Source of the DNA: Frigoribacterium sp. PhB116
GTDB lineage: Bacteria; Actinomycetota; Actinomycetes; Actinomycetales; Microbacteriaceae
Direction: 5' to 3'
Assembly (NCBI RefSeq): GCF_004364285.1
Contig: NZ_SOBE01000002.1
Span: 682,001 to 746,000, forward strand
DNA length: 64,000 nt
The notes under the pieces: generated by a model
Seen by the model: only the letters and a program-made list of their open reading frames with translations
What the model was told of the DNA's origin: nothing
Database searches by the model: none
Position numbers and translations under genes: made by a program
Shown here: positions 16,541 to 24,953 of the stretch, piece after piece
Numbering within the stretch: position 1 is the stretch's first letter
How the letters are laid out: every line of letters starts with the position of its first letter

Positions 16541-18166
16541 ATGAGCCTCATCCGACTGCACGACGTGTCCGTCCGCTTCGAGAACGCCCCCGTGCTGCGG
16601 GAGGCCTTCTTCCGTCTCGAGCAGGGCGACCGGGTCGGCCTGATCGGACGCAACGGCTCGGGCAAGTCGACCCTGCTCAAGCTCGTGCTCGAGCAGGTGC
16701 AGCCCGACGCCGGCACGGTCACGGTCGAGCCGGGCACCCGCATCGGCTACTTCTCCCAGTTCAGCGAGCTGGACGGCACGGCGACGGTCACGGAGGTGCT
16801 GCAGGGCCTCTTCGAGGGCGTGCGCGCCATGGAGGCCGAGCTGGCCGAGATCGACTCCGCCATCGCGGTCGCGGCCGTGGACCCCGACCAGGGCGACGAG
16901 CTGACCCGGCTGATCGACCGTCAGGCCGAGCTCTTCGCCGAGATGGACCGCCAGGACGGCTGGGACTACCCGCGCCACATCGACACGGCCCTCACGACGC
17001 TCGGCTTCACCGAGGAGCACCGCTCGCTGCCCATCGACGACCTGTCCGGCGGCTGGCGCAACAGGGCGGCGCTCGCGAAGATCCTGCTCGAGCAGCCCGA
17101 CGTCCTCCTGCTCGACGAGCCCACGAACTTCCTCGACGTGGCCGGCGTCGAGTGGCTCGAGCAGTGGTTCCGCGACTTCCGCGGCGCCGCCGTCGTCGTC
17201 TCGCACGACCGGCAGTTCCTCGACGCGGTCGTCACGCGCATCGTCGAGGTCGAGGCGTTCCACCTGCACGAGTACCCCGGCGACTTCGGCGAGTACGTCG
17301 TGCAGAAGCAGTTCCGGCTGAAGACGATCGAGCAGCAGTTCGCGCACGAGTCCGAGCTGCTCGCCTTCGAGTCCGAGGGCATCGCTGACCGGCGCGAGGC
17401 GGTCAAGGTCGCCAAGGCCGCGAAGGCAGGAGGCGCGGGCGGCCTCACGAAGGAGCTCGCGAAGATCAAGAAGCAGCGCGCGCCGCGCCCGGTCGACCAG
17501 ATCATCACCGAGATCTACGGCGGGCTGCACGTCAAGGACGTGCTCTGCCGCGTCGAGGGGCTCGGCAAGTCGTACGGCGACCGCGTGCTCTTCGACGACG
17601 TCTCGTTCGAGCTCCGGCGCCGCGACCGGATGGTCGTCTCGGGCTCGAACGGCAGCGGCAAGAGCACGCTGCTCCGCGTGCTGGCGGGGGAGGAGCGGGC
17701 CGACCGGGGGCGCGTCGACTGGGCCGGCGGTGCGCGGGTCGTCTCGTACGACCAGGTGCTCGCCGACCTCGACGACCAGGACACGGTGACCCACGCGGTG
17801 AACGCCATGCCGGACAGCCTGGCGCTCACGGCCACGCGCAAGTCGGTCGGCCGGTTCCTCACGATGTTCCAGTTCTCGGAGGCCGACGTGAAGCAGCGGA
17901 TCGGCGCGCTCAGCGGCGGCCAGCGGGCCCGCGTGGCCATGGCGCAGTGCCTGCTGTCGGGCGCCTCCGTGCTGTTGCTCGACGAGCCGACGAACCACCT
18001 CGACCTCGCGAGCACGCAGGTCATGGAGCGCGCGCTCGTGCACTTCCCGGGCGCGGTCGTCGTGGTCAGCCACGACCGGTTCTTCAGCGAGAAGGTCGGC
18101 AACCGCCGGGTCGTGTTCGGGGCGGAGGGCGCCGCCGTCGGCGAGCTGGAGGTCGGCGCGGCCTAG
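16541..18166 (+). CDS. ABC-F family ATPase, 541 aa
   Basis: Two ABC domains on one chain with no membrane segments, so a ribosome-acting ABC-F protein. Domain 1 (about 1-250) has GRNGSGKST, LSGGWRNRAA and LLLDEPTNFLD; domain 2 (about 325-541) has GSNGSGKST, LSGGQRARVA and LLLDEPTNHLD. The linker between them is charged and helical (KVAKAAKAGGAGG and KELAKIKKQ), as in the P-site tRNA interaction motif. Members rescue stalled ribosomes or protect them from antibiotics; the exact subgroup (Uup, EttA or antibiotic-resistance type) cannot be decided here. The gene is monocistronic. Confidence 0.92.
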   Translation: MSLIRLHDVSVRFENAPVLREAFFRLEQGDRVGLIGRNGSGKSTLLKLVLEQVQPDAGTVTVEPGTRIGYFSQFSELDGTATVTEVLQGLFEGVRAMEAELAEIDSAIAVAAVDPDQGDELTRLIDRQAELFAEMDRQDGWDYPRHIDTALTTLGFTEEHRSLPIDDLSGGWRNRAALAKILLEQPDVLLLDEPTNFLDVAGVEWLEQWFRDFRGAAVVVSHDRQFLDAVVTRIVEVEAFHLHEYPGDFGEYVVQKQFRLKTIEQQFAHESELLAFESEGIADRREAVKVAKAAKAGGAGGLTKELAKIKKQRAPRPVDQIITEIYGGLHVKDVLCRVEGLGKSYGDRVLFDDVSFELRRRDRMVVSGSNGSGKSTLLRVLAGEERADRGRVDWAGGARVVSYDQVLADLDDQDTVTHAVNAMPDSLALTATRKSVGRFLTMFQFSEADVKQRIGALSGGQRARVAMAQCLLSGASVLLLDEPTNHLDLASTQVMERALVHFPGAVVVVSHDRFFSEKVGNRRVVFGAEGAAVGELEVGAA

Positions 18167-18286
18167 CCAGGCCTCCGCCTGTCCGCGCCCGCAGCCCAGG
18201 GGGTGTTGACTGAGGACGCTGCGCCAGTCAGGTCTGTCGTGGAGACTCCTCTCCCGCGAGCACCGACACCCAGAAGCGAGGCCGTC

Positions 18287-18880
18287 ATGGCCACCCCCGC
18301 ACCGCGCACACCCGACACCCTCCCGCTCGAGGACCCCGCCTCGCAGGAGGGGCCGGCCGACTCCCGACCTGCCCTGCGGAACGCCCAGGTGGTCGGCACC
18401 GGCATGCCGCTGCTCGAGGAGCGAGCGCCGACCGACGCCGCGAGCGAGATCCTGGCCCGGATGCGCCGGGTCCGCGACGCCGACATCGCCTTCGCCCTGC
18501 AGCTCCGTCAGCAGCTCGACCTGAGCGGCAACGACCTGGCCGCCGTGACGCTGATCCAGCACTGCGAGGCGAAGGGCACCAACGCTCACGCCAAGGACAT
18601 CGCGCATCAGCTCGGCGTGACGAGCGCGGCGGCCACGATCATCGTCGACCGGCTCGTCGCCCTGGGCCACGTGCTGCGCACCGACGACCCGGCCGACGGG
18701 CGGCAGCGCATCCTCAGCCTCACGCCGAGCACCTGCGAGCTCCTCGAGAACGCCACCCGGGAGGCGGACCGGGCGCTCGCCGAGCTGGCCGCGACCCTCT
18801 CGACCAGGGAGCGGACACGGCTGACGACGCTGCTCGACGCCGTCGCCGAGATCCTCGACGCCGGGCCTGCCGCCTCCTAG
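18287..18880 (+). CDS. MarR family transcriptional regulator, 197 aa
   Basis: A winged-helix regulator with a long disordered N terminus (about residues 1-45, Pro/Ala-rich). The DNA-binding part reads AKDIAHQLGVTSAAATIIVD followed by the wing RLVALGHVLRTDD and DGRQRILSLT. Helices on both sides provide the dimer interface. The start ATG 18287 has GAGG upstream; an in-frame start at 18203 would only lengthen the disordered tail. It is followed by an inverted repeat and several very small ORFs on the same strand that could be its targets. Ligand unknown. Confidence 0.85.
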   Translation: MATPAPRTPDTLPLEDPASQEGPADSRPALRNAQVVGTGMPLLEERAPTDAASEILARMRRVRDADIAFALQLRQQLDLSGNDLAAVTLIQHCEAKGTNAHAKDIAHQLGVTSAAATIIVDRLVALGHVLRTDDPADGRQRILSLTPSTCELLENATREADRALAELAATLSTRERTRLTTLLDAVAEILDAGPAAS

Positions 18881-18930
18881 GGCTGCTCCGCGGGGGTCCG
18901 TCACGACCTATCCGCTTTGCGAAGTCCCTC

Positions 18931-18948
18931 GCACGATTAGCTTCGTGC
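18931..18948. promoter_or_regulatory. inverted repeat, candidate operator
   Basis: GCACGA at 18931-18936 and TCGTGC at 18943-18948 are perfect inverted halves separated by six bases in an AT-richer stretch between the MarR gene and the small ORFs. It could be a regulator site or a short hairpin. The rest of 18881-19107 shows no gene. Confidence 0.35.
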
Positions 18949-19107
18949 ATTAGGTAGGGCCCTCGCGGGGGCATAGCTTCGAGGTACCGGATCTTCCCCT
19001 CCGGCGCCCTCCGCCGATACGCCGCCAACATCCTGGTGGTCCTTCGCGGGGCGCTGTGCACCCGGTTGACGCGAGGCCAGCTACGCCTCAGATCACGGCC
19101 GTGTCCC

Positions 19108-19350
19108 ATGACGACGATCGATCCTGTCCGAACTGCCGCCCGCCCGCTCCTCCACGTCCGTGAGGTGCCCGCGCCGGCCACCCGCCCTCCGCTTGCATCC
19201 CGTGGCGCGAGCAGCTACACCACCGCTCCCGGTGCCGTGCCCGTGCGCATCGGCTCCTACCGACGCGGCGCTCGTGCGTCGCGCCCCGCAGCCCCGGTCG
19301 TCACGGCCGAGCTGACCTACGGCGACTTCTTCGCCACGCCCGGCACCTAG
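19108..19350 (+). CDS. small basic hypothetical protein, 80 aa
   Basis: ATG 19108 opens an 80-residue frame rich in Arg, Pro, Ala and Ser (VRIGSYRRGARASRPAAP) with a more hydrophobic, conserved-looking tail (VVTAELTYGDFFATPGT). No membrane segment, metal site or known family is seen. The base composition fits coding in this genome. It is the first of three short frames between the MarR gene and a strong terminator. Confidence 0.45.
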   Translation: MTTIDPVRTAARPLLHVREVPAPATRPPLASRGASSYTTAPGAVPVRIGSYRRGARASRPAAPVVTAELTYGDFFATPGT

Positions 19351-19483
19351 CGCCGCGGCGTCGCCCTCCGCGACGCCTCCTCGTCCGGCACCGTCCGGCA
19401 GTCGGCACCCCGACGCACTCCCCCTGTCCCGCACCCCGGTGCAGGGCGGCCCCCTCAGCTCCCCTCACCCGAGAGGCACCACC

Positions 19484-19588
19484 GTGACCCCGTCATCGTT
19501 CACCCCCGTCCCCGCCGTCGACCACCTGTCCGTCGCGACCGAGGCCATCGACGTCATCTCGCTGATCTCCGCCCAGGACGCCGCATGA
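19484..19588 (+). CDS. very small ORF, 34 aa
   Basis: GTG 19484 follows GAGAGG at a workable distance. The 34-residue product is acidic and hydrophobic, with a C-terminal half likely to form a helix (ATEAIDVISLISAQDAA). Its stop overlaps the ATG of the next small ORF as ATGA, the signature of translational coupling. Unrecognised. Confidence 0.4.
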   Translation: MTPSSFTPVPAVDHLSVATEAIDVISLISAQDAA

Positions 19589-19671
19589 CCGCCGCCGAGC
19601 TGGCCGCCCTGCCGCCCGAGGCGCTCGTCGACCTCGTCCGTCGCGTGCTGCGCGAGCCCACCGCGCGCTAG
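19585..19671 (+). CDS. very small ORF, 28 aa, coupled to the previous one
   Basis: ATG 19585 overlaps the preceding TGA. The 28-residue product is one predicted amphipathic helix (AELAALPPEALVDLVRRVLR) with a basic end. No family is recognised. A strong hairpin terminator begins 45 bp after the stop. Confidence 0.4.
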   Translation: MTAAELAALPPEALVDLVRRVLREPTAR

Positions 19672-19715
19672 GGCCCTGCCCCGCGGACGGTCGCGTCACG
19701 TCGAGACCCCCGAGA

Positions 19716-19755
19716 ACCGCCGAGGCCCTCCTGTGCGCAGGAGGGTCTCGGCGGT
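19716..19755. terminator. strong bidirectional hairpin terminator
   Basis: An 18-bp stem with a single G-U pair and a four-base loop, between the small ORFs and the convergent siderophore-interacting protein gene. It can end transcription from both sides. Confidence 0.8.
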
Positions 19756-19778
19756 CCCGCAGGGCGTCGACGCCGGCG

Positions 19779-20678
19779 TCAGTCGGCGAAGAGCGCCCCG
19801 ACGGGCTCGCGCTTCTCGGCCTGGAACGCGTCCTCGACGCGGCCGAGCGCCCAGTAGGCGCTGAGCGACAGCGACGACCGCTCGAGGCCCCAGGTGTCGT
19901 GCAGGACGACCCGCGCCTCCTTCATGGCGCCTCGCTCGCCGTGGGCGAAGACGCGCACCGGCGACGTGGGCGGCGCCAGCCCGCGGAGCGCCGTCAGCAG
20001 CGCATCGCCCGGACGCGCCCCGGCACGGTGCAGCCAGCGGAGCTCGACCCCGTCGGGTCGGGCGAGCACGAGCTCGTCGTCGACCCCCTCGACCTCGATC
20101 AGCGCCAGCCCGCGGGCGTCGGGCGCCATCGACTCGAGCGCGGAGGCGATCGCCGGCACCGCCGAGTCGTCGCCGAGCAGCAGGTCGGGCACGGCCGGGT
20201 CGTCGGACGGCGACCAGAGCCCGCCCGGGCTCGACATCTGCAGCCGGTCGCCGGGCCGGGCCGCGAGCGCCCACGGCCCTGCGACGCCCTCGTCGCCGTG
20301 CACGACGAAGTCGACGGCGATCGTCCGCGCCACGGCGTCGACCGAACGGATCGTGTACGTCCGTCGCACCGGCAGCTCGTCCGGCCCGAGGCGGCCGCGC
20401 AGCTCGTCGAGGTCGAACGGCGGCTGCAGCCCCCGGTCGGGTCGCGGGGGCAGCAGCAGCTTGACGTAGCGGTCGGTGGCCGCCAGCCGCTCGGCCCCGG
20501 CCTCGACGAACCCGTCGAACGCCTCGCCGCCGAGATGGACCCGCACGAGGTGCGGTGACAGGCGCTCGGTCCGCTCGACCACGAAGACGTGCTGGGCACG
20601 CACCGGCCGGGCGGCCCGGACGCCAGCCGCGACGGGCGCGGCGGCAGCGGCGGCCGAGGAGGCGGCGGCGTCGGTCAC
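19779..20678 (-). CDS. siderophore-interacting protein (FAD ferric-siderophore reductase), 299 aa
   Basis: A cytoplasmic flavoprotein of the SIP/ViuB family that reduces imported ferric siderophore to release iron. After an Ala-rich N terminus, the FAD-binding beta barrel begins at RPVRAQHVFVVERTE and contains RTYTIRSV and DFVVHGDEGVAGPWA, the usual flavin contacts. The C-terminal NAD(P)H domain has LLLGDDSAVPAIAS, and near the end the family's SAYWALGRVEDAF. Start GTG 20678. It is 14 bp downstream of the binding-protein gene on the same strand, forming one arm of a divergent iron locus. Confidence 0.9.
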   Translation of the reverse strand: MTDAAASSAAAAAAPVAAGVRAARPVRAQHVFVVERTERLSPHLVRVHLGGEAFDGFVEAGAERLAATDRYVKLLLPPRPDRGLQPPFDLDELRGRLGPDELPVRRTYTIRSVDAVARTIAVDFVVHGDEGVAGPWALAARPGDRLQMSSPGGLWSPSDDPAVPDLLLGDDSAVPAIASALESMAPDARGLALIEVEGVDDELVLARPDGVELRWLHRAGARPGDALLTALRGLAPPTSPVRVFAHGERGAMKEARVVLHDTWGLERSSLSLSAYWALGRVEDAFQAEKREPVGALFAD

Positions 20679-20692
20679 GCGGGACTCCCCGG

Positions 20693-21691
20693 TCAGTTCT
20701 GGGTCGCCGTCTCGAGCAGCGGCACGAGCTGGTCGAGGGCGTACTGACGCGAGAGCGCGCTGCTCAGCGAGTACGCGGCCGAGACGTCGCCGTCGATGAC
20801 GAGGTCGTGACCGGCCTGCACGGCCGGCACGGCCTTCCACTGCGGGTCGTCGGTGATCTCGGTCGTGGCGATGTAGATCGGGAACGCGACGATCACGTCC
20901 GCGTCGATCACGTCGAGCTGCTCGGACGAGATCGTCACCGAGAACCCGCCCGAGTTCGGCGTGAGGGCCGCGATGGCGGGGTTCTGCTCGAAGCCGAGCT
21001 CCTCGAGCAGGTCGACGCGCTCGCTGCCCTCGACGTAGGCGCCCCAGCCCTCGCTGGTCTTCGTGGCGGCGGTCACGGTGAGGCCGTCCCACTCGGGGTG
21101 CGCCTGGGCGACGGCCTCGACGGCCGACTCGCTCTCGTCGACGAGGCGGTCGCCCTCGTCCTCGAGGCCGAGGGCGGTCGAGACGAGGTCGAGCTGGTCC
21201 TCGAAGTCGGTGAGGTAGTTGTCGCCGCCCTCGGGCACGCCCACGGTCGGGGCGATGCTCGAGAGGCGGTCGTACCGGTCCTGGTCGCCGGAGCCCTTGG
21301 TGTCGAGGATGAGGTCGGGCTCGAGCGCCGCGATGGCCTCGTAGGAGGGCTCGAGCGTGCCGATGATCTCGGGCGACTGGTCGTAGAGGCCCTGGGCCCA
21401 GGGGCCGACGCCGTCGGCCTCGTCGCCGAAGGCCAGCCAGTCGGAGGCGCCGACCGGCTGCACGCCGAGGGCGAGCGCGGTCTCGGCGTCGCCCCAGCCG
21501 AGGGCGACGACGCGCTTCGGCTGCTGGTCGATCGTGACCTCGCCGAACTTGGTGTCGACGCTCGCGGGGAACGTGCCGGCCGCGACGCTCGGGCCGCTGG
21601 TGGCGGTGTCGTCGGAGGCGCCGGCGGAGCAGCCGACGAGGGCGAGGGAGGTGGCGGCCAGGACGGCGACGAAGGTGACGGGGGAGCGCAT
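20693..21691 (-). CDS. iron-siderophore ABC transporter substrate-binding lipoprotein, 332 aa
   Basis: An extracellular, lipid-anchored FecB/FhuD-type binding protein. The lipobox is LALVGCSAG near residue 21. The two-lobe fold is indicated by KRVVALGWGDAETALALGV (first strand and helix), the long backbone helix around YEAIAALEPDLIL, and GGFSVTISSEQLD in the second lobe. ATG 21691 has AAGGA upstream. It is the first gene of the reverse arm, transcribed away from the permeases and sharing with them the iron box at 21750-21768. Confidence 0.93.
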   Translation of the reverse strand: MRSPVTFVAVLAATSLALVGCSAGASDDTATSGPSVAAGTFPASVDTKFGEVTIDQQPKRVVALGWGDAETALALGVQPVGASDWLAFGDEADGVGPWAQGLYDQSPEIIGTLEPSYEAIAALEPDLILDTKGSGDQDRYDRLSSIAPTVGVPEGGDNYLTDFEDQLDLVSTALGLEDEGDRLVDESESAVEAVAQAHPEWDGLTVTAATKTSEGWGAYVEGSERVDLLEELGFEQNPAIAALTPNSGGFSVTISSEQLDVIDADVIVAFPIYIATTEITDDPQWKAVPAVQAGHDLVIDGDVSAAYSLSSALSRQYALDQLVPLLETATQN

Positions 21692-21749
21692 GGGGGTGTC
21701 CTTGGGACTCGGGGGCGGGGTGCTGGCTCGCGTCGGGGCGAGTCCCAGG

Positions 21750-21768
21750 TGAGGGTAGCCTAAGCTCA
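21750..21768. promoter_or_regulatory. DtxR/IdeR-type iron box in a divergent promoter
   Basis: TGAGGGTAGCCTAAGCTCA is a 19-bp imperfect palindrome: TGAG and CTCA ends, TAG-C-CTA centre. It resembles the DtxR/IdeR consensus centred on TWAGSCTWA. It lies between the two divergent iron transport operons, six bases before ATG 21774, so repression by an iron-loaded regulator would silence both arms. Confidence 0.75.
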
Positions 21769-21773
21769 TCTGC

Positions 21774-22847
21774 ATGGCGACCACCACCCCGCCCGGAGCA
21801 GTCCGGGCCCCGCGGGCCGCCGCCCGGACCCGCCGGAGGGTCGCGGGCCTCGTCGTCGCCGCTGTCCTGCTGGCGGTCGCGCTCCTCCTCAGCCTCGCCG
21901 TCGGCGCCCGTCCCGTCGCGCTCGCCGACGTGGTGCGGGTGCTGGGCGGGCTGCTGTCGGGCGGCGCCGCCCCGGCCGGCGTCGCGCCCGCCGACGTCGC
22001 CGCCGTCCTCGACCTGCGCCTGCCGCGCACCGCGGCGGCCCTCGTGGCCGGGGCGGGCCTCGGGGTCGCGGGCGCCGTGGTGCAGGCGGTCACGCGGAAC
22101 CCCCTCGCCGACCCCGGCATCCTCGGCGTCACGGCGGGCAGCGCGTTCGCCGTGTCGATCGCCGTCGGCTTCGCCGGGGTCACCGCCGCGAGCGGCTGGA
22201 TCTGGTTCTCGTTCGTCGGTGCGGCCCTCGCCGCGGTCACGGTCTCGCTGGTCGGGGGTGCCGGCAGGTCCGGCGGCAGCCCCGCGCGGCTGACGCTCTC
22301 GGGCATCGCCCTGGGGGCCGTGCTGAGCGGGATCACCTCCTCCATCGTGCTCGCCGACCCGCGTCGCTTCGACGCCGTCCGCGCCTGGGAGGTCGGCTCG
22401 CTGGCCGACCGCGGCTGGGGGCCGGTCGCGACCGTCGCCCCCTTCGTCGTGGTCGGCGTCGTCCTCGCGCTGCTGGTCTCGCGTCCGCTCGACGCGGTGG
22501 CCCTCGGCGACGACCACGCCTCGTCCGTGGGCGTCTCGGTGCCCCTCGTGCGCGTGGCCGCCCTCGTCGTCGTGACCCTCCTGGCAGGAGGCGCGACGGC
22601 CGTGGTCGGGCCGATCGCGTTCCTGGGGCTCATGGTCGCGCACGCCGCCCGCGGCGTCGTCGGGGCCAGCCAGCCGTGGACGATCGGGCTGAGCGCCCTG
22701 CTGGGGCCCGTGCTGCTGCTGATCGCCGACGTGCTGGGTCGGGTCGTCGCGCCTCCGGGCGAACTCGCCGCAGGCCTCGTGACCGCGGCGATCGGCGCAC
22801 CCGTGCTGATCGTCGTCGCCCGCCGCCTCACGGGCGGCGCTCGGTGA
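21774..22847 (+). CDS. iron-siderophore ABC transporter permease (FecCD family), 357 aa
   Basis: An integral membrane protein with about nine or ten spans. Family marks include LRLPRTAAALVAGAGLGVAG, QAVTRNPLADPGILGVTAG, and GPIAFLGLMVAHAARGVVG near the C-terminal half, with the coupling helix that meets the ATPase. The N-terminal 25 residues are basic and cytoplasmic. It overlaps the next permease gene by four bases (GTGA), so the two subunits are probably made in equal amounts. Regulated by the iron box directly upstream. Confidence 0.93.
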   Translation: MATTTPPGAVRAPRAAARTRRRVAGLVVAAVLLAVALLLSLAVGARPVALADVVRVLGGLLSGGAAPAGVAPADVAAVLDLRLPRTAAALVAGAGLGVAGAVVQAVTRNPLADPGILGVTAGSAFAVSIAVGFAGVTAASGWIWFSFVGAALAAVTVSLVGGAGRSGGSPARLTLSGIALGAVLSGITSSIVLADPRRFDAVRAWEVGSLADRGWGPVATVAPFVVVGVVLALLVSRPLDAVALGDDHASSVGVSVPLVRVAALVVVTLLAGGATAVVGPIAFLGLMVAHAARGVVGASQPWTIGLSALLGPVLLLIADVLGRVVAPPGELAAGLVTAAIGAPVLIVVARRLTGGAR

Positions 22848-23908
22848 GCGGCCTCGACCTGCGGAGCCGTCTCCGCTCAGGCTCCGACCCCGGTCCCGGC
22901 TCAGGCCTCGGTCCCGGCCGCCTCCGGCCCCGCGGTCGTCGTGCCGTGGCCACCGCCTCCCTCGCGATCGTCGCCCTCGTGGTCGCGGTGCTCGCGCTCG
23001 GCCTCGGCGACTACCCGCTCAGCCCGCCCGAGGTGCTGCACGCCCTGCTCGGCGGCGACGGGTTCGCGTCGACGATCGTGCTGCAGTGGCGGCTGCCGCG
23101 CGTCCTCGCCGCACTCGTGTTCGGGGCCGCGCTGGGCGCCTCCGGGGCGGTGTTCCAGTCGCTGACCCGCAACCCCCTCGGCTCGCCCGACGTGATCGGC
23201 TTCTCGACAGGGGCCTACACGGGTGCCATCGTCGTGATCGTCTCGGGTGCTGCCTCCGCCGTGGGCACGGCTCTCGGCGCGCTCGTCGGCGGCCTCGCGA
23301 CGGCACTCGTCGTGTACCTGCTCGCGTGGCGCAAGGGGGTGCACGGGCTGCGGCTGATCATCGTCGGCATCGCCGTCACGGCCCTGCTGCACTCCGTCAA
23401 CAGCTGGCTGCTGCTGCGGGCCCAGGCCGAGGTGGCCCTGTCCGCGTCGTTCTGGGGCGCCGGGTCGCTGGCCCTCGTCGGCTGGTCGGAGCTGCTGCCG
23501 GGCGCTGCGCTGATCGCAGTGCTGGCGGTGCTCGTCGCGGGCCTGGCACGGCCCCTCCGTCAGCTCGAGCTCGGCGACGACGCGGCCCGCGCCCACGGCC
23601 TGCGCGCCGAGGGCACGCGCCTCGCCCTCGTGGTGCTCGCCGTCGCGCTGACCGCGGTCGTCACCGCCAGCACGGGGCCGATCATCTTCGTCGCGCTCGC
23701 CGCGCCCCAGCTCGCCCGTCGGGTCGTGCGCTCGGCCGGGGTCCCCCTGCTCGGCGCCGCGCTGGTCGGCGGGCTGCTGCTGCTCGTCGCCGACGTCGTC
23801 GCCCAGCACGTCACCACCACGCCCGTGCCCGTCGGCCTCGTCACGCTCGTGATCGGCGGCGCCTACCTGATCAGCCTGCTCGTCGCAGAATCCCGGAGGA
23901 CCCGGTGA
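22844..23908 (+). CDS. iron-siderophore ABC transporter permease (FecCD family), 354 aa
   Basis: The second FecCD-type membrane subunit. It starts at GTG 22844 overlapping the previous stop. After a Gly/Pro/Arg-rich start there are about nine or ten membrane spans, with WRLPRVLAALVFGAALGASG, QSLTRNPLGSPDVIGFSTG and GPIIFVALAAPQLARRVV. It forms a heterodimer with the upstream permease. The C terminus overlaps the ATPase gene start as GTGA. Confidence 0.93.
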   Translation: MSGLDLRSRLRSGSDPGPGSGLGPGRLRPRGRRAVATASLAIVALVVAVLALGLGDYPLSPPEVLHALLGGDGFASTIVLQWRLPRVLAALVFGAALGASGAVFQSLTRNPLGSPDVIGFSTGAYTGAIVVIVSGAASAVGTALGALVGGLATALVVYLLAWRKGVHGLRLIIVGIAVTALLHSVNSWLLLRAQAEVALSASFWGAGSLALVGWSELLPGAALIAVLAVLVAGLARPLRQLELGDDAARAHGLRAEGTRLALVVLAVALTAVVTASTGPIIFVALAAPQLARRVVRSAGVPLLGAALVGGLLLLVADVVAQHVTTTPVPVGLVTLVIGGAYLISLLVAESRRTR

Positions 23909-24789
23909 CCGACCCCGTCACGCCCGACCCGCTCGTGCCCGGCCCCGTCCCGCGCGGCGGCGCCACGCCTGCCGGCGCCAGACCCGGCGGCGCCACGCGC
24001 GCCGACGCCACGCCGCGGCTCGCCGCCCGAGCCGCGCACCTGGCGTACGACCGCCGCACCGTCTCGGCGTCGATCGACGCCGAGGTCCGCGACGGCTCGT
24101 TCACGGTGATCGTCGGGCCGAACGCCTGCGGCAAGTCGACCCTCCTGCGGGCGTTCTCGCGCCTCCTCGCCCCCCGTTCCGGAGCCGTGCTGCTCGACGG
24201 ACGCGACCTCGCCAGGGTGCCCGCGAAGGAGGCGGCGCGCACGGTCGGCCTGCTGCCCCAGTCGTCGACCGCACCCGAGGGCATCACCGTGGGCGAGCTC
24301 GTGTCCCGGGGCCGTTACCCGCACCAGGGCATGTTCCGGCAGTGGTCGGACGCCGACCGGGCCGCCGTCGCGACCGCGCTCGCCGAGACCGACCTCGTCG
24401 ACCTGGCCGAGGTGCCGGTCGACGAGCTCTCGGGCGGACAGCGGCAGCGCGTCTGGGTCGCGATGGCGCTCGCGCAGCAGACCTCGGTGCTGCTGCTCGA
24501 CGAGCCCACCACGTACCTCGACATGGCCCACCAGTACGACCTGCTCGACCTCTTCGCGCGGCTGCACGAGCAGGGCACGACCGTCGTCGCCGTGCTGCAC
24601 GACCTCGCGCAGGCCGCGCGCTACGCGACGGACCTGATCGTCATGAGCGACGGCGAGGTGGTCGCGACCGGTGCCCCGGCCGACGTGCTCACGGCCGAGC
24701 TCGTCGAGGACGTCTTCGACCTGCCGTGCCTCGTGGTGCCCGATCCCGTGACGGGGACGCCCCTGGTCGTGCCGCGCCGGCGGCGCTGA
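23905..24789 (+). CDS. iron-siderophore ABC transporter ATP-binding protein, 294 aa
   Basis: The cytoplasmic ATPase of the importer. Walker A GPNACGKST, Q-loop LLPQSS, signature [10 protein letters not shown], Walker B LLLDEPTTYLD and H-loop VLHDL are all present, as is the YPHQGMFRQW region typical of FepC/FhuC proteins. An unusual N-terminal 35 residues of repeated Gly-Ala-Thr-Pro precede the domain. Start GTG 23905 behind GGAGGA, overlapping the previous stop. This completes a permease-permease-ATPase operon. Confidence 0.93.
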   Translation: MTDPVTPDPLVPGPVPRGGATPAGARPGGATRADATPRLAARAAHLAYDRRTVSASIDAEVRDGSFTVIVGPNACGKSTLLRAFSRLLAPRSGAVLLDGRDLARVPAKEAARTVGLLPQSSTAPEGITVGELVSRGRYPHQGMFRQWSDADRAAVATALAETDLVDLAEVPVDELSGGQRQRVWVAMALAQQTSVLLLDEPTTYLDMAHQYDLLDLFARLHEQGTTVVAVLHDLAQAARYATDLIVMSDGEVVATGAPADVLTAELVEDVFDLPCLVVPDPVTGTPLVVPRRRR

Positions 24790-24953
24790 CCCGGCGACGG
24801 GCCGCGCCGCTGCGGGTCGAGAAGCGCCGCGAACGGGACGACCTGCCGCGGGGCCCCGCGTCGGTTTGTCCCTTCTGCGTTGTATCGCGGCTTCGGGCAC
24901 GGCCCAGCGGCGCGGCCGGGCGGGTGCTCGGGTGCCGCGCGTACGCTCCGGGC

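Noticed and set aside
16322-18904. An 860-codon reverse frame over the ABC-F and MarR genes
   Set aside because: Same codon-bias effect; the composition is that of a shadow frame and two well-supported genes lie opposite.
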